From Colletes latitarsis (taxonomy: Eukaryota > Arthropoda > Insecta > Hymenoptera > Colletidae): DNA of 64,000 nucleotides. Each line of letters begins with the position of its first letter. The stretch's first letter is position 1. This document shows, one piece after another, positions 1 through 11,773 of this stretch. A program made the translations under genes and the position numbers. The stretch spans positions 19,052,001 to 19,116,000 of the forward strand of contig NC_135136.1 in the NCBI RefSeq assembly GCF_051014445.1, read 5' to 3'. The notes under the pieces are model-generated. The model was not told the origin of the DNA. It did no database searches and worked only from the letters and a program-made list of their open reading frames with translations.

Positions 1-61
1 GGTAACACACTGAAGCAGTCAATAAAACCTGGTTTCGATCAATATTTCAGAGGATAACACC

Positions 62-85
62 GGTTAGGTCTGGGTTAGGTCTGGG
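62..85 (+). other. Two-layer G-quadruplex-like motif in an A monomer (first example)
   Basis: This 24-base stretch holds five G-runs of lengths 2, 2, 3, 2 and 3. They are separated by four loops of exactly three bases: TTA, TCT, TTA, TCT. Four or more GG runs with short loops is the pattern of a two-quartet G-quadruplex. The motif sits at unit positions 62-85 and recurs in many A monomers. Subtypes with TTTCG, TTAGTTCTG or TCTTGG in this segment break one run. In family B the first loop lengthens to eight bases, but four G-runs remain. Folding is not shown by sequence; two-layer structures are usually less stable than three-layer ones. Confidence 0.5.
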
Positions 86-1299
86 ATATGCCCGCATCTG
101 GCTCATGATTTTGCCTTCTTCGCATACTTGTTGGCCAGATCCTCGGGTTTTTCCGTGTTTGATCACGTAGTAATGTGGTAACACACTGAAGCAGTCAATA
201 AAACCTGGTTTCGATCAATATTTTAGAGGATAACACCGGTTACGTCTGGGTTAGTTCTGGGTTATGCCCGCATCTGGCTCATGATTTTGCCTTCTTCGCA
301 TACTTGTTGGCCAGATCCTGGGTTTTTTTCGTGTTTGAATCACGTAGTAATGTGGTAACACACTGAAGCTGTCAATTAAACCTGGTTTCGATCAATATTT
401 TAGAGGATAACACCGGTTAGGTCTGGGTTAGGTCTAGGTTATGCCCGCACCCGGCTCATGATTTTGCCTCCTTCGCATACTTGTTGGCCAGATCTTGGGT
501 TTTTTTCGTGTTTGAATCACGTAGGAATGTGGTAACACACTGAAGCAGTCAATTAAACCTGGTTCCAAACAATATTTTAGAGGATAACACCGGTTAGGTC
601 TGGGTTAGGTCCGGGATGTGCCCGCATCTGGCTCATGATTTTGCCTTCTGCGCATACTTGTTGGCCAGATCCTGGGTTTTTTACTGTTTCAATCACGTAG
701 TAATGTGGTAATACACTGAAGCAGTCAATTAAACCTGGTTTCGATCAATATTTTAGAGGACAACACCGGTTAGGTCTGGGTTAGGTCTGGGTTATGCCCG
801 CATCTGGCTCATGATTTTGCCCTCTTCGCATACTTGTTGGCCAGATCCTGGGTTTTTTTCGTGTTTGAATCACGTAGGAATGTGGTAACACACTGAAGCA
901 GTCAATTAAACCTGGTTCCAAACAATATTTTAGAGGATAACACCGGTTAGGTCCGGGTTAGGTCCGGGATATGCCCGCATCTGGCTCATGATTTTGCCTT
1001 CTTCGCATACTTGTTGGCCAGATCCTGGGTTTTTTTCGTGTTTGAATCACGTAGTAATGCGGTAACACACTGAAGCTGTCAATTAAACCTGGTTTCGATC
1101 AATATTTTAGAGGATAACACCGGTTAGGTCTGGGTTAGGTCTGGGAAATGCGCGCATCTGGCTTATACTTTCACCTTTTTCGCAAACTTGTTGGCCTGAT
1201 CCTGGGTATTTTCCGTGTTTGATCACGTAGTAATGTGGTAACACACTGAAGCAGTCAATAAAACCTGGTTTCGATCAATATTTCAGAGGATAACACCGG

Positions 1300-1930
1300 T
1301 TAGGTCTGGGTTAGGTCTGGGATATGCCCGCATCTGGCTCATGATTTTGCCTTCTTCGCATACTTGTTGGCCAGATCCTGGGTTTTTTCCGTGATTGAAT
1401 CACGTAGTAATGTGGTAACACACTGAAGCAGTCAATTAAACCTGGTTTCGATCAATATTTCAGAGGATAACACCGGTTAGGTCTGGGTTAGGTCTGGGAA
1501 ATGCGCGCATCTGGCTTATACTTTCGCCTTCTTCGCATACTTGTTCGCCAGATCCTGGGTTTTATTCGTGTTTGAATCACGTGGTAATGTGGTAACACAC
1601 TTAAGCTGTCAATTAAACCTGGTTTCGATCAATATTTTAGAGGATAACACCGGTTAGGTCTGGGTTAGGTCTGTGTTATGCCCGCATCTGGCTCATGATT
1701 TTGCCTTCTTCGCATACTTGTTGGCCAGATCCTGGGTTTTTTTCGTGTTTGAATCACGTAGTAATGTGGTAACACACCGAAGCTGTCAATTAATCCTGGT
1801 TTCGATCAATATTTTAGAGGATAACACCGGTTAGGTCTTGGTTTCGTCTGGGTTATGCCCGCATCTGGCTCATGATTTTGCCTTCTTCGCATACTTGTTG
1901 GCCAGATCCTGGGTTTTTTTCGTGTTTGAA
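1300..1930 (+). repeat. Block matching 17,397-18,027 (offset 16,097)
   Basis: Rare variants are shared with the distant copy in the same order: GTGATTGAATCAC at 1,391 and 17,488, and CACACTTAAGC with TTAAGC at 1,601 and 17,698. The offset is 16,097 bp, or 91 monomers. Similarity fades after about 1,930, where the distant copy has a CACTTAGTAGTG variant. Together with the next block it records a duplication in which the order of the two segments differs between the two places. Confidence 0.7.
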
Positions 1931-2199
1931 TCACGTAGTAATGTGGTAACACACTGAAGCTGTCAATTAAACCTGGTTTCGATCAATATTTTAGAGGATA
2001 ACACCGGTTAGGTCTGGGTTAGGTCTGGGATATGCGCGCATCTGGCTTATACTTTCGCCTTTTTCGCAAACTTGTTGGCCAGATCCTGGGTATTTTCCGT
2101 GTTTGAAACACGTAGTAATGTGGTAACACACTGAAGCAGTCAATTAAACCTGGTTTCGATCAATATTTTAGAGGATAACACCGGTTAGGTCTGGGTTAG

Positions 2200-3076
2200 G
2201 TCTGGGATATGCGCCCATCTGGCTTATACTTTCGCCTTTTTCGCAAACTTGTTGGCCAGATCCTGGGTATTTTCCGTGTTTGAAACACGTAGTAATGTGG
2301 TAATACACTGAAGCAGTCAATTAAACCTGGTTTCGATCAATATTTTACAGGTTAACACCGGTTAGGTCTGGGTTAGGTCTGGGTTATGCCCGCATCTGAC
2401 TCATGATTTTGCCTTCTTCGCATACTTGTTGGCCAGATCCTGGGTTTTTTTCGTGTTTGAATCACGTAGTAATGTGGTAACACACTGATGCTGTCAATTA
2501 AACCTGGTTTCGATCAATATTTTAGAGGATAACACCGGTTAGGTCTGGGTTTCGTCTGGGTTATGCCCGCATCTGGCTCATGATTTTGCCTTCTTCGCAT
2601 ACTTGTTGGCCAGATCCTGGGTTTTTTTCGTGTTTCAATCACTTAGTAATGTGGTAACACACTGAAGCTGTCAATTAAACCTGGTTTCGATCAATATTTT
2701 AGAGGATAACACCGGTTAGGTCTGGGTTTCGTCTGGGTTATGCCCGCATCTGGCTCATGATTTTGCCTTCTTCGCATACTTGTTGAGCAGATCCTGGGTT
2801 TTTTTCGTGTTTGAATCACGTAGTAATGTGGTAATACACTGAAGCAGTCAATTAAACCTGGTTTCGATCAATATTTTAGAGGATAACACCGGTTAGGTCT
2901 GGGTTAGGTCTGGGATATGCGCGCATCTGGCTTATACTTTCGCCTTTTTCGCAAACTTGTTGGCCAGATCCTGGGTATTTTCCGTGTTTGAAACACGTAG
3001 TAATGTGGTAACACACTGAAGCAGTCAATAAAACCTGGTTTCGATCAATATTTTAGAGGATAACACCGGTTAGGTC
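2200..3076 (+). repeat. Block matching 16,527-17,403 (offset 14,327)
   Basis: Shared rare variants include ATGCGCCCATCTGG, TTTTACAGGTTA (ACAGG at 2,347 and 16,674), CATCTGACTCATG, CACTGATGCTGTC (2,487 and 16,814) and CACTTAGTAATG. All lie at a constant 14,327-bp offset, or 81 monomers. The match ends near 3,076, where the local copy continues TCTTGG and the distant copy TCTGGG. In the distant copy this block is immediately followed by the match to 1,300-1,930. Confidence 0.75.
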
Positions 3077-3440
3077 TTGGTTTCGTCTGGGTTATGCCCG
3101 CATCTGGATCATGATTTTGCCTTCTTCGCATACTTGTTGGCCAGATCCTGGGTTTTTTTCGTGTTTGAATCACGTAGTAATGTGGTAACACACTGAAGCT
3201 GTCAATTAAACCTGGTTTCGATCAATATTTTAGAGGATAACACCGGTTAGGTCTTGGTTTCGTCTGGGTTATGCCCGCATCTGGCTCATGATTTTGCCTT
3301 CTTCGCATACTTGTTGGCCAGATCCTGGGTTTTTTTCGTGTTTGAATCACGTAGTAATGTGGTAACACACTGAAGCTGTCAATTAAACCTGGTTTCGATC
3401 AATATTTCAGAGGATAACACCGGTTAGGTCTGGGTTAGGT
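2590..3440 (+). repeat. Five-monomer block repeated at 5,065-5,915 (offset 2,475)
   Basis: The variants CAATCACTTAGTAATG, TCTGGGTTTCG, the ATGCGCGCATCTGGCTTAT monomer, CATCTGGATCATG (3,106 and 5,581) and ATTTCAGAGG (3,406 and 5,881) recur in order at a constant 2,475-bp spacing, 14 monomers. After about 3,440 the copies differ for a few monomers. They then match again from about 4,035 and 6,511 at a 2,476-bp offset. The matching is therefore interrupted, as expected if conversion or later exchange has overwritten the middle. Confidence 0.75.
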
Positions 3441-3713
3441 CTGGGTTGTGCCCGCATCTGGCTCATGATTTTGCCTTCTGCGCATACTTGTTGGCCAGAT
3501 CCTGGGTTTTTTACTGTTTCAATCACGTAGTAATGTGGTAATACACTGAAGCAGTCAATAAAACCTGGTTTCGATCAATATTTTAGAGGATAACACCGGT
3601 TAGGTCTGGGTTAGGTCTAGGTTGTGCCCGCACCCGGCTCATGATTTTGCCTCCTTCGCATACTTGTTGGCCAGATCTTGGGTTTTTTTCGTGTTTGAAT
3701 CACGTAGTAATGT

Positions 3714-4067
3714 GGTAATACACTGGAGCAGTCAATAAAACCTGGTTTCGATCAATATTTTAGACGATAACACCGGTTAGGTCTGGGTTAGGTCTGGGTT
3801 ATGCCCGCATCTGGCTCATGATTTTGCCTTCTTCGCATACTTGTTGGCCAGATCCTGGGTTTTTTTCGTGTTTGAATCACGTAGTAATGTGGTAATACAC
3901 TGGAGCAGTCAATAAAACCTGGTTTCGATCAATATTTTAGACGATAACACCGGTTAGGTCTGGGTTAGGTCTGGGTTATGCCCGCATCTGGCTCATGATT
4001 TTGCCTTCTTCGCATACTTGTTGGCCAGATCCTGGGTATTTTTCGTGTTTGAATCACGTAGTAATGT
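3714..4067 (+). repeat. Twin adjacent monomers (3,714-3,890 and 3,891-4,067)
   Basis: Two consecutive 177-bp units share the uncommon variants ACACTGGAGCAG, AATAAAACC and TTAGACGATAAC. By eye they differ only in the T-run, which is interrupted by an A in the second unit. This is a single-monomer tandem duplication, the smallest step of array growth visible in the window. Confidence 0.85.
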
Positions 4068-5429
4068 GGTAACACACTGAAGCTGTCAATTAAACCTGGT
4101 TTCGATCAATATTTTAGAGGATAACACCGGTTAGGTCTGGGTTAGGTCTGGGTTATGCCCGCATCTGGCTCATGATTTTGCCTTCTTCGCATACTTGTTG
4201 GCCAGATCCTCGGTTTTTTCCGTGTTTGATCACGTAGTAATGTGGTAACACACTGAAGCAGTCAATAAAACCTGGTTTCGATCAATATTTTAGAGGATAA
4301 CACCGGTTACGTCTGGGTTAGTTCTGGGTTATGCCCGCATCTGGCTCATGATTTTGCCTTCTTCGCATACTTGTTGGCCAGATCCTGGGTTTTTTTCGTG
4401 TTTGAATCACGTAGTAATGTGGTAACACACTGAAGCTGTCAATTAAACCTGGTTTCGATCAATATTTTAGAGGATAACACCGGTTAGGTCTGGGTTAGGT
4501 CTAGGTTATGCCCGCACCCGGCTCATGATTTTGCCTCCTTCGCATACTTGTTGGCCAGATCTTGGGTTTTTTTCGTGTTTGAATCACGTAGGAATGTGGT
4601 AACACACTGAAGCAGTCAATTAAACCTGGTTCCAAACAATATTTTAGAGGATAACACCGGTTAGGTCTGGGTTAGGTCTGGGTTATGCCCGCATCTGGCT
4701 CATGATTTTGCCTTCTGCGCATACTTGTTGGCCAGATCCTGGGTTTTTTTCGTGTTTGAATCACGTAGTAATGTGGTAACACACTGAAGCTGTCAATTAA
4801 ACCTGGTTTCGATCAATATTTTAGAGGATAACACCGGTTAGGTCTGGGTTAGGTCTGGGTTATGCCCGCATCTGGCTCATGATTTTGCCTTCTTCGCATA
4901 CTTGTTGGCCAGATCCTCGGTTTTTTCCGTGTTTGATCACGTAGTAATGTGGTAACACACTGAAGCAGTCAATAAAACCTGGTTTCGATCAATATTTTAG
5001 AGGATAACACCGGTTACGTCTGGGTTAGTTCTGGGTTATGCCCGCATCTGGCTCATGATTTTGCCTTCTTCGCATACTTGTTGGCCAGATCCTGGGTTTT
5101 TTTCGTGTTTCAATCACTTAGTAATGTGGTAACACACTGAAGCTGTCAATTAAACCTGGTTTCGATCAATATTTTAGAGGATAACACCGGTTAGGTCTGG
5201 GTTTCGTCTGGGTTATGCCCGCATCTGCCTCATGATTTTGCCTTCTTCGCATACTTGTTGGCCAGATCCTGGGTTTTTTTCGTGTTTGAATCACGTAGTA
5301 ATGTGGTAATACACTGAAGCAGTCAATTAAACCTGGTTTCGATCAATATTTTAGAGGATAACACCGGTTAGGTCTGGGTTAGGTCTGGGATATGCGCGCA
5401 TCTGGCTTATACTTTCGCCTTTTTCGCAA

Positions 5430-7021
5430 ACTTGTTGGCCAGATCCTGGGTATTTTCCGTGTTTGAAACACGTAGTAATGTGGTAACACACTGAAGCAGT
5501 CAATAAAACCTGGTTTCGATCAATATTTTAGAGGATAACACCGGTTAGGTCTTGGTTTCGTCTGGGTTATGCCCGCATCTGGATCATGATTTTGCCTTCT
5601 TCGCATACTTGTTGGCCAGATCCTGGGTTTTTTTCGTGTTTGAATCACGTAGTAATGTGGTAACACACTGAAGCTGTCAATTAAACCTGGTTTCGATCAA
5701 TATTTTAGAGGATAACACCGGTTAGGTCTTGGTTTCGTCTGGGTTATGCCCGCATCTGGCTCATGATTTTGCCTTCTTCGCATACTTGTTGGCCAGATCC
5801 TGGGTTTTTTTCGTGTTTGAATCACGTAGTAATGTGGTAACACACTGAAGCTGTCAATTAAACCTGGTTTCGATCAATATTTCAGAGGATAACACCGGTT
5901 AGGTCTGGGTTAGGTCTGGGTTATGCCCGCATCTGGCTCATGATTTTGCCTTCTTCGCATACTTGTTGGCCAGATCCTGGGTTTTTTTCGTGTTTGAATC
6001 ACGTAGTAATGTGGTAATACACTGAAGCAGTCAATTAAACCTGGTTTCGATCAATATTTTAGAGGATAACACCGGTTAGGTCTGGGTTAGGTCTGGGATA
6101 TGCGCGCATCTGGCTTATACTTTCGCCTTTTTCGCAAACTTGTTGGCCAGATCCTGGGTATTTTCCGTGTTTGAAACACGTAGTAATGTAGTAACACACT
6201 GAAGCAGTCAATAAAACCTGGTTTCGATCAATATTTTAGAGGATAACACCGGTTAGGTCTTGGTTTCGTCTGGGTTATGCCCGCATCTGGCTCATGATTT
6301 TGCCTTCTTCGCATACTTGTTGGCCAGATCCTGGGTTTTTTTCGTGTTTGAATCACGTAGTAATGTGGTAATACACTGGAGCAGTCAATAAAACCTGGTT
6401 TCGATCAATATTTTAGACGATAACACCGGTTAGGTCTGGGTTAGGTCTGGGTTATGCCCGCATCTGGCTCATGATTTTGCCTTCTTCGCATACTTGTTGG
6501 CCAGATCCTGGGTATTTTTCGTGTTTGAATCACGTAGTAATGTGGTAACACACTGAAGCTGTCAATTAAACCTGGTTTCGATCAATATTTTAGAGGATAA
6601 CACCGGTTAGGTCTGGGTTAGGTCCGGGTTATGCCCGCATCTGGCTCATGATTTTGCCTTCTTCGCATACTTGTTGGCCAGATCCTCGGTTTTTTCCGTG
6701 TTTGATCACGTAGTAATGTGGTAACACACTGAAGCAGTCAATAAAACCTGGTTTCGATCAATATTTTAGAGGATAACACCGGTTACGTCTGGGTTAGTTC
6801 TGGGTTATGCCCGCATCTGGCTCATGATTTTGCCTTCTTCGCATACTTGTTGGCCAGATCCTGGGTTTTTTTCGTGTTTGAATCACGTAGTAATGTGGTA
6901 ACACACTGAAGCTGTCAATTAAACCTGGTTTCGATCAATATTTTAGAGGATAACACCGGTTAGGTCTGGGTTAGGTCTAGGTTATGCCCGCACCCGGCTC
7001 ATGATTTTGCCTCCTTCGCAT
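5430..7021 (+). repeat. First copy of a 9-monomer tandem duplication (1,592 bp)
   Basis: This block and the next carry the same ordered series of variants: the ATTTTCC/GAAACACG monomer, CATCTGGATCATG (5,581 and 7,173), TTGGTTTCG (TTGGATTCG in the second copy), ATTTCAGAGG, ATGCGCGCATCTGG, ACTGGAGCAG with AGACGATAAC, CCTCGGTTTTTTCC, TTACGTCTGGGTTAGTTC, and CACCCGGCTC with CCTCCTTCGC. The spacing is 1,592 bp, which is nine monomers. The two copies are directly adjacent. Confidence 0.85.
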
Positions 7022-8613
7022 ACTTGTTGGCCAGATCCTGGGTATTTTCCGTGTTTGAAACACGTAGTAATGTGGTAACACACTGAAGCAGTCAATAAAA
7101 CCTGGTTTCGATCAATATTTTAGAGGATAACACCGGTTAGGTCTTGGATTCGTCTGGGTTATGCCCGCATCTGGATCATGATTTTGCCTTCTTCGCATAC
7201 TTGTTGGCCAGATCCTGGGTTTTTTTCGTGTTTGAATCACGTAGTAATGTGGTAACACACTGAAGCTGTCAATTAAACCTGGTTTCGATCAATATTTTAG
7301 AGGATAACACCGGTTAGGTCTTGGTTTCGTCTGGGTTATGCCCGCATCTGGCTCATGATTTTGCCTTCTTCGCATACTTGTTGGCCAGATCCTGGGTTTT
7401 TTTCGTGTTTGAATCACGTAGTAATGTGGTAACACACTGAAGCTGTCAATTAAACCTGGTTTCGATCAATATTTCAGAGGATAACACCGGTTAGGTCTGG
7501 GTTAGGTCTGGGTTATGCCCGCATCTGGCTCATGATTTTGCCTTCTTCGCATACTTGTTGGCCAGATCCTGGGTTTTTTTCGTGTTTGAATCACGTAGTA
7601 ATGTGGTAATACACTGAAGCAGTCAATTAAACCTGGTTTCGATCAATATTTTAGAGGATAACACCGGTTAGGTCTGGGTTAGGTCTGGGATATGCGCGCA
7701 TCTGGCTTATACTTTCGCCTTTTTCGCAAACTTGTTGGCCAGATCCTGGGTATTTTCCGTGTTTGAAACACGTAGTAATGTGGTAACACACTGAAGCAGT
7801 CAATAAAACCTGGTTTCGATCAATATTTTAGAGGATAACACCGGTTAGGTCTTGGTTTCGTCTGGGTTATGCCCGCATCTGGCTCATGATTTTGCCTTCT
7901 TCGCATACTTGTTGGCCAGATCCTGGGTTTTTTTCGTGTTTGAATCACGTAGTAATGTGGTAATACACTGGAGCAGTCAATAAAACCTGGTTTCGATCAA
8001 TATTTTAGACGATAACACCGGTTAGGTCTGGGTTAGGTCTGGGTTATGCCCGCATCTGGCTCATGATTTTGCCTTCTTCGCATACTTGTTGGCCAGATCC
8101 TGGGTATTTTTCGTGTTTGAATCACGTAGTAATGTGGTAACACACTGAAGCTGTCAATTAAACCTGGTTTCGATCAATATTTTAGAGGATAACACCGGTT
8201 AGGTCTGGGTTAGGTCTGGGTTATGCCCGCATCTGGCTCATGATTTTGCCTTCTTCGCATACTTGTTGGCCAGATCCTCGGTTTTTTCCGTGTTTGATCA
8301 CGTAGTAATGTGGTAACACACTGAAGCAGTCAATAAAACCTGGTTTCGATCAATATTTTAGAGGATAACACCGGTTACGTCTGGGTTAGTTCTGGGTTAT
8401 GCCCGCATCTGGCTCATGATTTTGCCTTCTTCGCATACTTGTTGGCCAGATCCTGGGGTTTTTTTCGTGTTTGAATCACGTAGTAATGTGGTAACACACT
8501 GAAGCTGTCAATTAAACCTGGTTTCGATCAATATTTTAGAGGATAACACCGGTTAGGTCTGGGTTAGGTCTAGGTTATGCCCGCACCCGGCTCATGATTT
8601 TGCCTCCTTCGCA
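7022..8613 (+). repeat. Second copy of the 9-monomer tandem duplication
   Basis: The copy begins at the ACTTGTTGGCCAGATC core of a hybrid monomer. The left part of that monomer (CACCCGG, CCTCCTTCGC) matches the end of the block, and its right part (CCTGGGTATTTTCC, GAAACACG) matches the start. After the second copy the CACCCGG monomer continues instead with CTTGGGTTTTTTTCG, as it also does near 4,561. The join therefore lies within about 7,022-7,037. One extra G near 8,455 makes the later offset 1,593. Confidence 0.85.
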
Positions 8614-10005
8614 TACTTGTTGGCCAGATCTTGGGTTTTTTTCGTGTTTGAATCACGTAGGAATGTGGTAACACACTGAAGCAGTCAATTAAACCTGGTT
8701 CCAAACAATATTTTAGAGGATAACACCGGTTAGGTCTGGGTTAGGTCCGGGATGTGCCCGCATCTGGCTCATGATTTTGCCTTCTGCGCATACTTGTTGG
8801 CCAGATCCTGGGTTTTTTACTGTTTCAATCACGTAGTAATGTGGTAATACACTGAAGCAGTCAATTAAACCTGGTTTCGATCAATATTTTAGAGGATAAC
8901 ACCGGTTAGGTCTGGGTTTCGTCTGGGTTATGCCCGCATCTGGCTCATGATTTTGCCCTCTTCGCATACTTGTTGGCCAGATCCTGGGTTTTTTTCGTGT
9001 TTGAATCACGTAGTAATGTGGTAATACACTGAAGCAGTCAATTAAACCTGGTTTCGATCAATATTTTAGAGGATAACACCGGTTAGGTCTGGGTTAGGTC
9101 TGGGATATGCGCGCATCTGGCTTATACTTTCGCCTTTTTCGCAAACTTGTTGGCCAGATCCTGGGTATTTTCCGTGTTTGAAACACGTAGTAATGTGGTA
9201 ACACACTGAAGCAGTCAATAAAACCTGGTTTCGATCAATATTTTAGAGGATAACACCGGTTAGGTCTTGGTTTCGTCTGGGTTATGCCCGCATCTGGATC
9301 ATGATTTTGCCTTCTTCGCATACTTGTTGGCCAGATCCTGGGTTTTTTTCGTGTTTGAATCACGTAGTAATGTGGTAACACACTGAAGCTGTCAATTAAA
9401 CCTGGTTTCGATCAATATTTTAGAGGATAACACCGGTTAGGTCTTGGTTTCGTCTGGGTTATGCCCGCATCTGGCTCATGATTTTGCCTTCTTCGCATAC
9501 TTGTTGGCCAGATTCTGGGTTTTTTTCGTGTTTGAATCACGTAGTAATGTGGTAACACACTGAAGCTGTCAATTAAACCTGGTTTCGATCAATATTTTAG
9601 AGGATAACACCGGTTAGGTCTTGGTTTCGTCTGGGTTATGCCCGCATCTGGCTCATGATTTTGCCTTCTTCGCATACTTGTTGGCCAGATCCTGGGTTTT
9701 TTTCGTGTTTGAATCACTTAGTAGTGTGGTAATACACTGAAGCAGTCAATTAAACCTGGTTTCGATCAATATTTCAGAGGATAACACCGGTTAGGTCTGG
9801 GTTAGGTCTGGGTTATGCCCGCATCTGGCTCATGATTTTGTCTTCTTCGCATACATGTTGGCCAGATCCTGGGTGTTTTTCGTGTTTGAATCACGTAGTA
9901 ATGTGGTAATACACTGAAGCAGTCAATTAAACCTGGTTTCGATCAATATTTTAGAGGATAACACCGGTTAGGTCTGGGTTAGGTCTGGGATATGCGCGCA
10001 TCTGG

Positions 10006-10889
10006 CTTATGCTTTCGCCTTTTGCGCAAACTTGTTGGCCAGATCCTGGGTATTTTCCGTGTTTGAATCACGTAGTATTGTGGTAACACACTGAAGCAGT
10101 CAATTAAACCTGGTTTCGATCAATATTTCAGAGGATAACACCGGTTAGGTCTGGGTTAGGTCTGGGTTATACCCGCATCTGGCTCATGATTTTGCCTTCC
10201 TCGCGTACTTGTTGGCCAGATCCTGGGGTTTTTTCGTGTTTGAATCACGTAGTAATGTGGTAACACACTGAAGCAGTCAATTAAACCTGGTTTCGATCAA
10301 TATTTTATAGGATAACACCGGTTAGGTCTGGGATAGGTCCGGGATATGCCCGCATCTGGCTCATGATTTTGCCTTCTTCGCATACTTGTTGGCCAGATTC
10401 TGGGTTTTTTTCGTGTTTGAATCACGTAGTAATGTGGTAACACACTGAAGCTGTCAATTAAACCTGGTTTCGATCAATATTTTAGAGGATAACACCGGTT
10501 AGGTCTGGGTTAGGTCTGGGTTATGCCCGCACCCGGCTCATGATTTTGCCTTCTTCGCATACTTGTTGGCCAGATCTTGGGTTTTTTTCGTGTTTGAATC
10601 ACGTAGGAATGTGGTAACACACTGAAGCAGTCAATTAAACCTGGTTCCAAACAATATTTTAGAGGATAACACCGGTTAGGTCTGGGTTAGGTCCGGGATG
10701 TGCCCGCATCTGGCTCATGATTTTGCCTTCTGCGCATACTTGTTGGCCAGATCCTGGGTTTTTTACTGTTTCAATCACGTAGTAATGTGGTAATACACTG
10801 AAGCAGTCAATTAAACCTGGTTTCGATCAATATTTTAGAGGATAACACCGGTTAGGTCTGGGTTAGGTCTGGGATATGCGCGCATCTGG
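10006..10889 (+). repeat. A-type pentamer higher-order repeat, copy 1 (884 bp)
   Basis: Five different monomers follow in fixed order. The first carries ATACCCGCATCTGG with CCTCGCGTACTTG. The second carries TTTATAGGATAAC with GGGATAGGTCC. The third carries CACCCGGCTC. The fourth carries GGTTCCAAACAAT, CTGCGCATAC and TTTACTGTTTC. The fifth starts GTAATAC and carries ATGCGCGCATCTGGCTTATG with TTTTGCGCAAAC. The next copy starts 884 bp later, at 10,890. Confidence 0.85.
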
Positions 10890-11773
10890 CTTATGCTTTC
10901 GCCTTTTGCGCAAACTTGTTGGCCAGATCCTGGGTATTTTCCGTGTTTGAATCACGTAGTAATGTGGTAACACACTGAAGCAGTCAATTAAACCTGGTTT
11001 CGATCAATATTTCAGAGGATAACACCGGTTAGGTCTGGGTTAGGTCTGGGTTATACCCGCATCTGGCTCATGATTTTGCCTTCCTCGCGTACTTGTTGGC
11101 CAGATCCTGGGGTTTTTTCGTGTTTGAATCACGTAGTAATGTGGTAACACACTGAAGCAGTCAATTAAACCTGGTTTCGATCAATATTTTATAGGATAAC
11201 ACCGGTTAGGTCTGGGATAGGTCCGGGATATGCCCGCATCTGGCTCATGATTTTGCCTTCTTCGCATACTTGTTGGCCAGATCCTGGGTTTTTTTCGTGT
11301 TTGAATCACGTAGTAATGTGGTAACACACTGAAGCTGTCAATTAAACCTGGTTTCGATCAATATTTTAGAGGATAACACCGGTTAGGTCTGGGTTAGGTC
11401 TGGGTTATGCCCGCACCCGGCTCATGATTTTGCCTTCTTCGCATACTTGTTGGCCAGATCTTGGGTTTTTTTCGTGTTTGAATCACGTAGGAATGTGGTA
11501 ACACACTGAAGCAGTCAATTAAACCTGGTTCCAAACAATATTTTAGAGGATAACACCGGTTAGGTCTGGGTTAGGTCCGGGATGTGCCCGCATCTGGCTC
11601 ATGATTTTGCCTTCTGCGCATACTTGTTGGCCAGATCCTGGGTTTTTTACTGTTTCAATCACGTAGTAATGTGGTAATACACTGAAGCAGTCAATTAAAC
11701 CTGGTTTCGATCAATATTTTAGAGGATAACACCGGTTAGGTCTGGGTTAGGTCTGGGTTATGCCCGCATCTGG
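10890..11773 (+). repeat. A-type pentamer higher-order repeat, copy 2
   Basis: It has the same five-monomer order as copy 1, directly adjacent to it. Its fifth monomer keeps the GTAATAC start but ends GTTATGCCC with CCCTCTTCGC instead of the ATGCGCGC form. This is where the higher-order run stops and ordinary A monomers resume. Confidence 0.8.
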
